In this document: one piece after another, positions 12,601 to 25,100 of the stretch
Layout of the letters: the number at the start of each line of letters is the position of its first letter
Numbering within the stretch: the stretch's first letter is position 1
From: Ptychodera flava
Lineage: Eukaryota; Hemichordata; Enteropneusta; Ptychoderidae
DNA length: 64,000 bases
Assembly (NCBI RefSeq): GCF_041260155.1
Contig: NC_091930.1
Span: 2,046,501-2,110,500, forward strand
Reading direction: 5' to 3'
Made by a program: the position numbers and the translations under genes
The notes under the pieces: model-generated
Database searches by the model: none
The model's input: the letters and a program-made list of their open reading frames with translations, nothing else
What the model was told of the DNA's origin: nothing

Positions 12601-15600
12601 GAAACCAACACAGTGGTGCCTGTAACACTGGCATCAGGTGGACACAAGAAGAGAAAGCCACCCCTCGGAGCTGTGAGTTTACCTACCTACATTTCAATAG
12701 AATGCTCTCAAACACAGTTGTTTTGCTCATTCCATTGAATCATAGCAGGGACAAAAAGTATTTACTTTATGTATAGTTTAACTACCTGGCTACTATACAA
12801 CAGAACACTCAAATGTTATAGTTTGGCATATTCCATTTAATCATCGCATTTGACAAAACCATCTGCTTTATTATTGATGCTGTTAAATGCACATTGTTTA
12901 TAGAAAGGTTCCCTCAAAATCAGATTGACTTCCCCTTAATTGTAATAGAACAAGCAACGTGACATACGGACATTATATTAGGATGTCGTGAAAGTGATAG
13001 CTGAGCACAGTGTTTCTGTAACCAAATAAAAACCCTATTGTGATGCAAATTCATGAATTTCCGCGGCAAAATGAAAATTCCTCACTGGGAAACATCCATG
13101 AAATGACATCAAGTGGATTACAACAAAATGTAACTGAACTGAAACAGAAGGCAAGATCTGAACACAGGAGAAAGTTGCACGGAATGACTTCACCATGACA
13201 GTAATCTGATGTAGGTATGAAGGGATCAGTCAAGGATGAGCACAAAAACTTTGCCCGCTTCCATCCACTTCACCATGATGGTTTGACCCAAACCAATTGT
13301 TATCAATGGTGACCATGGACCTGTTAAAAGGGACCGGGGGGGGGGGGGGGGGGGGGGGGGGAAGGTAAACAAGTTTCTTACCTCCTCTTGCTGTGTGATA
13401 TCTGTTGAAATCTTGGGAAATCTATACTTTTCATTCACACCTACAGGTTGCCTTGCTTGAGGATGAGCTGGTTGCACGTCGCAGTTTCTGGAGACGTCAG
13501 CGTCAACGTGAACAAGACCTACCATCAGAGAATCGCTGCTTGTGTACCAACTCATGCATGAAATCCAAGACGTCACCAGTGATAAGGTGAAATTTTCATT
13601 ATTTGAACCCAATATAATCTAGCACCAAATTTCAACTTTTTGGTTGTTCTCCTCATGGCATAAGAGCAACAGAACAAAAACACTGAACATCTCAATGAAA
13701 TCGCTGAAAATGTAAAACCATGGGTAACATTGGTTTTGTCAGTCAAAGGTTTCACATCCACTACTTTGATTGACAGGTGGAGGAGGCCCTGGATTCCATC
13801 TCTGAAGAGAGCAGAGGAATATCTGAATCTGCCAAGAGGGAGGTGAAGAGGAGATCTGATGCAGAGGAGGAGCTGGCTTCCATACTACCGCCTGATGTGG
13901 TGGCCATACTCACCCAAGGTATGTATGCTGCCTTCCCTGTGAGTTAAACGGTATGAATGGTAATATTATCAAATTTGACAACTATTTTATATCTAATTAA
14001 ATATTCACTGAGGGGAAATTCTGTAAAGAGGAATTTAATATTGAAGTTACGTAGCTTTGACACAGATGTAGAACAAAATGAAATACTCTGTTAGTAAATC
14101 ATGTGACTCCCCCATGATAAATGGATTTTAATTTTCCAAATTTCAATAGGCAGTGTTCTAAGTTTACTCAGATCATTCCATTATTTCATAAAGGGGTGTC
14201 ATATCATGAAACACCGTACTGTTTGCATTCACCCCTGTAGGTGACCAGGCAGAGAGAGATGGTGAGAACCACCACAACACAGCACACACCAAGTTTGTGG
14301 ATGTCATCAAGAAATTCTTCACCAAGTTCCAGGCCGAGGAGACCAAGTTCAAGGACAGAATGGCTGAACTTCAGGTAAACATTCCAAGCCTAAGTGTTGC
14401 ACACTGAAATTTATCCCTTCTTAAAGTTTGACTGCGTTGTCTCACATTTCACACATTATTTCAAGAATTGGTCTCATGTTTTGTTGAATGAAAAAGCAAT
14501 TCCACGGTGTTTCTGACTCAGAAGTTACATGATTTTGGGCCTGACGTATAAACTTTTGGGTTTTTTTCCAACTCAATCACTCATCTGTGAATCTATTATT
14601 TTCAGGATGCAATGAACCCTGACGCGGAAGCCACAGTACTTCAGAGATACAAACAGACCAAGGCAAGGCTGCAGGCTGAGCTGCAAGACCAACTCTTGAC
14701 CAGGACCGAACAACTCGACGAAGATCACTCCGCCCTGGAATATGCCAGAGAGAGAAGTGAACTGCTGGGACTGGAAGCCAAGGTAAAGACATCTCAGTCA
14801 CTTACATAAGACAGGAATCTGTGTACTTACATGATACAGAAAAAAAATAATGATATTACCATGATTAGAGAAATGGGAATCTGCTGTTGAAAGTTTGAGA
14901 AAAAAGTGATAAATAATATTTCTGGTGAAGGAGAGGGAAGAAAAGGACAGTATTTTGAGGTAAAATCTTAGCATGGTGACCGATGAAAATGTGTAATCCA
15001 TCAGTCAAGAGTGTTGAATATATCGAAATTGATGTCAATTTGCAGCTATTTTTGCATTTGTTTACATATAAATAATCGGGATATAACTGTGTGCATAAAA
15101 TGTTAGATTCTCACTCGTTTTGCAAATCTGAAAGGAAGTAAGGCATGAATAGCTGTAAATATTTTACCTTGGTAAATATAATAGACTGCAAAACTTTTTG
15201 AAATAACAGAAATGTTTCTTTAGTGTTTTCAGATTGTCATTGCAATGAGCAGGTTTTTAATTTAGCTAAAAAAGAAATCCTTATCACCATAAACATAGGC
15301 AAAGTTTAAATTTGTGGCTTCTTAAAGTTGGCGAACTGACAGACTAAGCTGCATTGCTAAAAAGAATGGTTGCTGAATATACATTTTTTATAGTATTTTT
15401 ATTGAATTATTACCTCACTCTGTATAATCTGTTTGAACCTATCCAATATTTACAATCATGCCGTTTCCTTGCCTGATAGGTTGTCCTCACCAATGCAGCC
15501 ATGCTGGCCGGCGACTATGATGCCACCATTCCGGGCGTGTACGGAGAGGACAACATCCCCTCAGCTTCCTCCAACAAGGAGATCATACCCCTGCTGAAGC

Positions 15601-18600
15601 AGCTACTGGCAATGCTGGAGAGGGGGGCTCACTTCACCCTCATGTTGGGTGGGGAGGGTCAGGGAGACACCAACATCAATATCAACCGAGGGGTATGTCA
15701 GACATTTTGAATTATCCTCCTCTATAAGAAATGTTCCTCTCTACAAGAAATGTTCTCTGAACGATTTTAAGAAGCAAATGGATAGATTTGTGTTATAACA
15801 TGTAATAAGTCAATGTCCCAACTTGAGCTTTTTCATCAAATCCTCCAGAAATCTGAATCGTGATTGTGATTTTAGAGAAAATGCAGGACAGAGTGTCTGT
15901 GTTTGACTGCCACACAAACTCTATAGTGACTGGTAATTCCAAATCTTGCGTGTATGATTTAGAGTATGAAGATTACCACTATCAGATGACCATGTAACAC
16001 ATGGCTTGGCTGTTCAAAGTCTTTAATGATGTTCATAGTTGCATGTATCTGCTACAATTGAAAACCCCCATCTGTCCATTCCATTCCAATATATGATAAT
16101 ATTTCCCTTAAAAACTATACAGACTTGGTAGAACGCACCTCAGGGACAGACATTTGGACTCTCAAACTTTTACAATTCTCTTCTGATATACCACATGTAG
16201 GGGTTCATTTTAAAGCTCTTGGTGAAAGAAAACTTTTCACCGGCTTAGTTTTTCGAAATTCGAAAATTTTTATTTTTCTCCATAGAGTTAACACAGGGAT
16301 GGCGGCCATTTTGAATTTCTAATATCGGTAAATCTTGGGTAATTTGTTTCTCTAGTACCAAAATTTGCACTGTGACCCCCTATTTTTATTCTTGATTTTG
16401 AAAGAGAATGATTGAAAGATTCCTTGAGGAAAGTTAGAGCAAAAGTTTAAGTCTTTCACTTTCGAGGTGCATACTACCTTAAAAACTATAAAGAATTGTT
16501 TGACTTTGTATATCTGTATTATGATCTTATTTTACTATATATCCAGGGTGCAACTTCTCCAGATCTGGGACGTAATATCGTGCGTGGCGATATCAACTTG
16601 CTGAACGTCTCCAAATCCGGAGACAAGGTCACGTCACCGCTGCTGCAGAGCTCACCAGACTCAGACGACAGAAAACTCAGAGGTACAGAGTCAGCAATCA
16701 TTACTGTCTTTCAAAAGAGGGCTTGTCTATAATGCGTAAAATATTCTCTTTGATTCAAATAGAAGAGTGGGTCTTCTAATGAGTATATGTAAAGATTAGA
16801 GAAATGTTTTGAAAACGACATGTGTGGACAACATGAACTTATCGGTATAATTCAAAAATTGGTGTAGATTTTGAACAGTGTACCATTTCATTGAGCGGCG
16901 ACCTTTAGATGAAGAGAATCAACCATCATACACATTTGAGAACATTTGATATAATAGTATTCATTTATGCAAAGTATATTTATGAGCACTGTTTAGGTAG
17001 TATGCAAATTTTATGATAATGACTCATTATTAATCGAGCATATTCATATGATTTTTTTCACCAGATTTGATGATCAAAAAATTCATTCCAATTAATTTCG
17101 GTCATGAACTTTTAATAAGGTAATGTTTGCACACATTTGAGAGTGTGGATTACTTTCCCTGGTGTTCATTCTAACTCAATCAAGGAAAGTCCACACACTA
17201 CCCCCAACCCTGTCTTTATCAAGTGTGGCTATTCTTTTTTTTCTCAGACGGTAAGAGTAAGCTTCAGGTGCAGCAAGGTCCAGGGTCCATGATGACGGAT
17301 GCCGAGAGAACCAGACTGGCCAAGACCCTGGCTGAGAAACACACCATTGAAATTGTCAACTTGGAAAATGAGACATCAAATGATGAAATCAAAGACATTA
17401 ACGCCATCATTCAGGTGAGAGGATATGTGGATACAGTCAATTGGATACAAACCAAAACTGGTGTCTTGAGGGGCTTCTGGCTTGCACTGTCTGACCAATG
17501 ACCCCATGATGACTCCCTAGTTCACTGATGATTAATGCAGAGCAATGCAGATAAATTCTGGGGAAATTTGTTATGAGTTTGCTGCATGTTTGGTAGAGCT
17601 AATTTTACCAAACTGCATCTCACTTGAAGGTCTGCATACCATATGATGTACAAGCTATCGTATCTCAGCAGTTGTGAAATTTATAACTCACACCCTGCTA
17701 GTGGCCATGTTCACCCATGGTTTTAGCCTCTGAACTATTCAAATTTTGGAATGTTTTGCAGGATTCTGAGAAGAAAAAGGAGCAAGGACTGAAACAGATG
17801 CAGAAGGAACTGAGAGAGAAACTAAGCAGAGCCAAATCGGATGATGAACGAGCCAGAATCATTGCCGAGTATGCAGATCAGGTGTGTGCTGCCCTCAGTG
17901 TTGAGTCAGTGATTTCCGTTTGTTTAGCTAAACTGATGTGTTCAGATAACATTTTGACATGCACTGGAAATGGCTTCCGCACAGAGTTGCTGTAGAGTTC
18001 ATTGATAGATCAGAGAGTTCATTAAGAGCAGTAGATCCAAGCAAAAATTTTGGTCACAAGGAAAACAAAACAGGGTACTGCTGGGACATTTTGAGTGGTT
18101 ATATAGTATTTTAGTTCACTGTAAATATCTGTTATCAAGCTTGAAATTGCATGTAACAAGTAATCAACATCTGTGCAGAGATTGGTTTTGCAAGGAAACT
18201 AGAATGCGTAGCGCATTCTCGATTATAATCATTGCCGCTGACGTCATTTAAAGGGCCAGCAACTGTAACTTTGGATGATTTTATTCACCTTTTTTCTATT
18301 TGTCGATTGCACATTCTTGATCTACTTCCGAAAGCATATGTAGACATCTACTTTTCAGCTCAACAACACAGTGTGTATATGTGTAGACTACACTGTTATT
18401 GTTTGCATTTTAATTCCAGTCTGGACCAGAATTCTTTCATCCACAAAAACACTGCAGTCTACACATACATAGGCTGAGTTGACAAGCTGAATACTGTGTA
18501 TCTCAACATGCTCTGGGGAGTAGAACAATTAACTATTGTCAATTGACGTTTAAAAACAAACAAGTGAAAAAAATCATCTAGTCACAGCCACTGTCCCTTT

Positions 18601-19124
18601 AATCACTGTAAGCACCGTTGAATTTGTCAAAAAAAGAAATGTGATTTCTGTTTACAGTTGGTTAATCACAGCTGAAAAGTCTGACATTCATGTTTTATTT
18701 CTCAAATGAATGAATGAATGATATGTTTTTTCACTTGGTGAGACAACATATCGATCCGCATCCTTCAATTCCTGAATGCCTGATCAAAAGTATATGCCAT
18801 GTTTCAGGTTCAAAGGTTGTCTGAGAAGCTGGAGAAGGAGAAACAGGAACAGCTGACAAGACTCCGGCAGCAGATGAGAGACAGACGCAAGAGACGTAAA
18901 GAAGATCTGCACAGGTGAGAACAGTGAATGCTGCGTGCACTCTGACACACCCATTCAATGATTGGTGTGATCCATGTCACCATGGAAATTGAGTTAGATT
19001 ATGCCATTTCATCTACTTTTGAGGAGTGTTAAGGTCACTGTGGCATCTCATATATTTTCAGTAATTATATTATGTAGCAATTACTTTGATATTAGTAGAG
19101 ATTTTTATTGCAACATTTCAAGAG

Positions 19125-19158
<34 letters not shown>

Positions 19159-22100
19159 TACACAAATACATGCATGCAGGCACACACATATATGTGTAAT
19201 AGATGTTATAGATTATGTAAATGTATTTTCCTACTTCTACAAGTATAGCTATACAAATATGTATATATTTATATTTATTTTATCTTTGACTTTGTATCGC
19301 AGACAACAAGTCGCTGAAGCCAAGAGAGAGGGGCTGACTGAAGACAACGTCCCTGAGATGACAAATCCAACTGATGATGAACTTGACAGTGACCTCAGGA
19401 GACTGGCTGAGTCACAGGAGAAGCTGCTCGCCGAGCTGCAGTCCCAGTATGCTGAAGACATGCAAAAGGTGAGAGGTCACACGGTCAATATTGATTATGA
19501 CCAGTCATGTAGGATAATATATACATTGTATATGAACGCAGAACATAGAAATGTATGTTAAGCACACAAATTTCCCGGTTAACAGGGAATGACTAGGAAG
19601 TTGATGTTTTTCAAAATATACACAGCAACACATGATTTAAATTTCAGATATCACACAGTAATTTGAATACTGTTGTAGTAATGAGCCGTTCCATAATTGA
19701 CCTTCGAAAATGTACAAAACAAAATGATTTCAAGTCTTGAGATGGAGAGAATTCATGAAATGATACCTGCATTGAAACTTTTAAAGGAAACGTACTACAC
19801 ATGGAGTGTATTCATTGAGAGCAAGAAATATGCAAATGTGAGCAGAAACATCACATAGATACACATTGCATGACCATTTTATGATGAAATATTGCTCAGT
19901 AAAACTGTGTGTGACATTACATTTCTGTTTTGCATTACTGTTTATCAGGCTGCCGATGCAGAGGAGAGGCGGGATGTTCTGGATGCGGACATGGAGGCCA
20001 GAATGAGAGCTCTGAATGCAGCAAACAAGGCCAAGGTTGCGGAGGCTATAGAGGCAGTGTCTCAGGTAAACCAGTCATGGATATTATGTGACGTAGACCA
20101 GTAGTTTGCTTCTCTCACTGACTGAAATATTCTTAGATTGTTTCCTTTGCGAAATTGATGATAGCATCACTTTTTAAGTTATTTGCATATATCACAGCTG
20201 AGGAATACTAAGTTTGTCAGTCAGCTTGTATATCAGTGTGTCTGGTTTGTCTATCTGTCTGTCTTTGTGTCAAGCTATCATTCTGTCTGTCTGTCTGTCT
20301 GTCTGCATGTCTGTATCTATCTATGTATCCATGTATCTATGTCTGTCTGTCAGTCCACCACAAGATGCCTGTAGACACATCCCCTGTCTATTTTCACAGG
20401 ACAGATGACATGTTGCCTCACTGTCAACTAGAGATTATAAAAATAAACAGGATTGTTATCAAGGATGTGCAAAACGGAAAAATAAATGAGGGAAATTGGT
20501 GAAAAAGTTGTAGTTTGTATAATAGACAAAGAGTGAGGAAAGATATTGTGTCAACGGAGATATTCAACAACATGATATGTTCTGACTCACAGCAAAGCAA
20601 ACGCAGCAAGGACTTGAAGAATAACATGAAGGAGAGAATGAAGGCACGCAGAGCCAAGAAGAAAGACAAGAAATTACCTGATGGTGTCAAACCAGGCTCT
20701 GATGAAGAAAAGGAATACTTAGAAGGTCAGACACAAATATCTTCCATCCCTGTCCTGCTTTCCATCCCTACGATCAAAGTGGTATAGTCCATTTGCACAT
20801 ATATAAGAATAGTCCAATAACTTAGTATGATTTCAGTGATTGTCGAAGAGGAGAGTTTGACTTTCATTTTGTTATGATTGCTTCCGTTCATTTGAGACAA
20901 AATAAGATTCTAATGGCTGTTGTTGACAGTTATGTCATACCCGGTATATTGATGGCCCAAATACAGCGATCTGATTGGTCGAGACATGAAAAGAACTGTC
21001 ACAGTGGGATATCGGCGATATGTACCACGGCTGACATACGCGCGAGCTCTCAGCTTGAGCAAAACTCCATTTATGACGTTCCACAGCAGAATTTCAACAT
21101 TTTATGATACAATAGCAATAAAGCTCACCCAGTGACGGTATACCACTCGATTTTGACCAGTTCACTTCATATATGCATTCGCTCGTGTATATATGTCGTG
21201 AACTGGTCAAAATCTTGTGGTATACCAACGCTGGGTGTGCTTTACTGCTTAACAAAGTATTTTGTTGCGGTAGAGTAATGTACGACAGTGTTTCAAATTA
21301 ACCAGAGTAGCCGTTTCAAAATTTGTCTTGCCTACTGGGGTATATTCACCATCGTGGCCCATCTAAGAAGTGTGAAAATCATGCAAAAAGCTACTAAGAG
21401 TAGATGATTATAAGATGACGTCACAATGTCTGTTTACTTTGCTGAAAACATTTCAGAAGTCCCTATGTCTTATTATTGTACTTTTTTCAAATTCCACAAC
21501 AGCTGCCGATGCTCAGGAGGATGCCGACAGGAAACGCGAAGAGCAGGCCCTACTGAGCGTGCTCGATGACATCGCAAATGAAGAGCAGCGAAAGTCTCAC
21601 ACCGATGCCCTCAATGTAAGTTGAAAATGATGCCTTACTCCACATATGTAAATTATTGCGAGTATCTTAAGGTAGTACGTGCCTTGAAAGTGAATGACTT
21701 AAAGTTTTGCTGAAGTCTTCTTCAATGAATCTTTCAACCATACCCTTACTAAATCTAAATGAAAATCAAGGGTCATGGTGCAAAGTTTGGTATGAAAGAA
21801 GCAAATTACCTGACATTGACCGCCATTTCAAATTCAAAATCGCCGCCATCCCTATGTTAACTTCATAGGGGAAAAGAAAACTTTTTTGTTTTTGAAAAAG
21901 TAAGATAGTAAAAGTTTTTCTTACTCCAAGAGATGTGAAAGAGGCCCCTCCCTGCAAATGGTACATCAGAAAATAATTGTAAAAATTTGAGTCATAATAT
22001 CTGTCCCCAAGGCAAATTCTACTCTTATATTATTAAACTATTTATTTTTGTAGTCTCTGATGCAAGATGGAAACGTGAGTCAAGAAGAGAGAGACAGAAT

Positions 22101-25100
22101 CATGGCGGAACACGAAGCAAACCAGGAGAAACTGAAAGAGAAGCTGGACTCACAGAAAGACCAACAGAAGAACGCCCTGATGGCAAAACTGGCCGCAAAG
22201 AAACGCCTCCGCCAAGAGGTCAAAGTTGAAGATGCGGTTCATAAGGAATTGAACCATGTCAGCAAACAACAGGTAAGGCGACTGTCAAGTCAGAAAGCTT
22301 AGGAAATCTTTCAACATTGCAAAAATGAAAAATTTTCAATTTGTAGGTTGCTGTCATCAAATTTGTAAAATTTTACAATATATTTATGTAGATATGAATA
22401 TAGTTTTTAAATTATTTGAATTATGTGAATTCTTAAACCCAAAGTGTATTCAACAGTACACTCTATGCTGTGTTTGCTTTTTGCATGGTTCCTCATTTAT
22501 TGAAAGTGCGCCATCAGAAATTCTTGACAGAGCTGACAACACACAGGATTATTGCTGGAACACAAGAGCAATCACGTTGTCTTAAGACAGCAATACCTGT
22601 AAAAGGTGTTAAAATAGCCTTGCCCGTCTTGATAGCTTTTGCTGACATGCTTTGAAAACCAAATGCCACTTTCCAAACTTCATGGCAAAGCCAACTGCAC
22701 TTGGGTTTACAGCAGAAACAAGAGCGCCCTCAGTGTTGTGAACAGCAATACCTGGAAAAGGATTTTTCGGTAGCCCTCTTCTTCATCCGGACAAACACCA
22801 TGGTTACTGCCCTTGATGTAACATCACATACCTGATTTACTATCTACCTGGCCAGAGTAAAAAGACAAATCTAGCTTCCAGTCAATGGAAAGTTGTACTA
22901 GAGCTTAAGCCAGAGTTTTCCTCCACATTGCAAAACTGCATTTGAATCATGAAGTGTGAATGATTTGTGTAGGCTTTTTATATATCAAACATTGAACAGA
23001 TTGAAAAGAGAGAGAAACTTGAGCTTGTTTTTTGTTTGTTTTTTGTTTTACATTTGGTCAAGCATTAATCCTAATTTGCTAATGCTGTAAAAAACTGTAA
23101 TTTGCATAACAAATTTGTGTAATTTATTATGATCACCCTCAATCAGCACCAAAATTATTTAAAGGCAGAAAATCTCCCATTGTCAGAGAATCTTGAAGTA
23201 AACATTTTAGACTGTTAGGCAGCTTTTCTGTTGCAACATTCTCAATTTGCTGCGTTTTTATTCATGATTTTTGTCACACATATGCTTAATATTGTCTTGC
23301 ATTTACTTTGCTTCCTGCCGCAGGTCACAACAAAGGTAACATACCCCCAAAATGTATACAAATATGTGTCGTGTTTTTATGTCCATCTGTGTGTTTTTGT
23401 CGATTTAAAAAAGTCCTTGTGTCGTTTTGTTCATATTTAATGCATGTCTGTATTTTAGTTAGTGTCCCTCCTCTGCATGTGACATTCAGTGGACATCATT
23501 GTAGTCTAGCATTGAAAACTATATATATTTGAAAGCTCATGTTTTTTCGAAACATGGTGCTACAAAGTTGCACCATTTCTGTAAGGGAAGACATTCTCAG
23601 ATCCATAGAAAGTTCAATCTGCATTAGAGGTCAAAGTTCACCAAGTGGGAAATGAACTGCCTAACACACACTAACATTTGAAATTCAAAATGGCTGCCAT
23701 CCCTCATAGGGAAAATAGTGAAATTTTCAATCTTCACAAAAAAACAGTCAGAGAAAATTTTATTGCACAGCTGGGTCAAAATGAGCCCACACAAGGGGTA
23801 GATCAGAAAAGCGTTCTAAAAATCTGAAAGTAAATGTCTGTAGTAAAGGAACATTCAATCTTAAGAGACACTGTCTCTCCTGATATTGTTTCTTTTACTT
23901 TGGACATTTTTCTTGTCAGTCCTGAAACATCTCAAAATTGACCAAAAAATACAGAAAGATTGAAATTATGTCATCAATTGAAGGAGAATGTTATTTGATC
24001 AACGTTTTGATTCACTGAATGGAAGCTTTCAAATACGTATGGTTCTTTCCCCTTTGTTTAGTTGCATGCCCATTTATTAGAGATCTATTTTAAACCAAAT
24101 CACACCTATTTTCCAAAGTGAATGGAATCATCCATCCATTGAAACAATGAGATCACTTAATATACCTGATTACAATAGGTCTTGATTGTAGTTTCTGAAG
24201 TACCTTGGTAGTGTTAGTGATTTTTTCGTTTTGTGTAATGCATGGTTTGAAACTACAGCTCTTATCACAATGTGTGTAATTTTTTGTGTGTGTCTTTGTC
24301 ATTATGTGTGTTTTGTCACTACCTTAAGGTAGTATGCACCTCAAGGAAACTGTCAACTATTCTGTTCCAAAATTGAGAATGTAGATGAGGGGTCCTCTAT
24401 ACAAATTTTGGAAACAAATTACCTAATATTTACCAATGTTTGAAATTCAAAATGGCCGCCATGCCTGTGCTAACTCTTTGGGGTAAAATAATTTTTTGAA
24501 AATCACAATAATGAGACGGTGAAAACTTCACTAAATCAGAGGCCTCGGAATAAATTAGCCCCCAGAAGTGGTGGATCAGAAAATAATTGAAAATTTGAGA
24601 GTCTGAATATGTGTCCCTGAGGTGCATTCTACCTTAAAGAGACAGTCTGTAACTGTACACTCATTCCCATCCCCCTTCAATGCAGTAAAACATTGAATAC
24701 TTACGAAAGAGATTCACCAGTTGTAGTGTCAGTACTGACCTTAAAAGAAACCAGACAATGTCCATGAGAGATTTGGTCTCAAATTCAAGGAGTCTTGAAG
24801 TGGAGGCAAGACGAGAAACCTTCCATGCCACAGCGCTTCCATTGCAGAAAAAGCCATCGCTTCAATGAACTGAATCCCATAAAAGAAAAATAAAAAGAAT
24901 GCTCTTTCTTGACTTCATGCGTGTCAAAGTTGAAAAATACCTAAGCTTTGTTCTATCACTTCACAAAATTAAGAAGACTTTTATCTTATTTCTGTTCATG
25001 TATACAGTTCAGATTGTATGAAAAATGGGAAGTGAAATATGAAACGCTGTGTCACTTGAATACAATCAGGATACCACTTATTGAACTATTTATTATATCA

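Noticed and set aside
13226-13612. 128-codon minus frame with a proline run
   Set aside because: The run is the 26-base G tract read on the other strand; the frame crosses intron, a family C repeat and antisense of exon 18.
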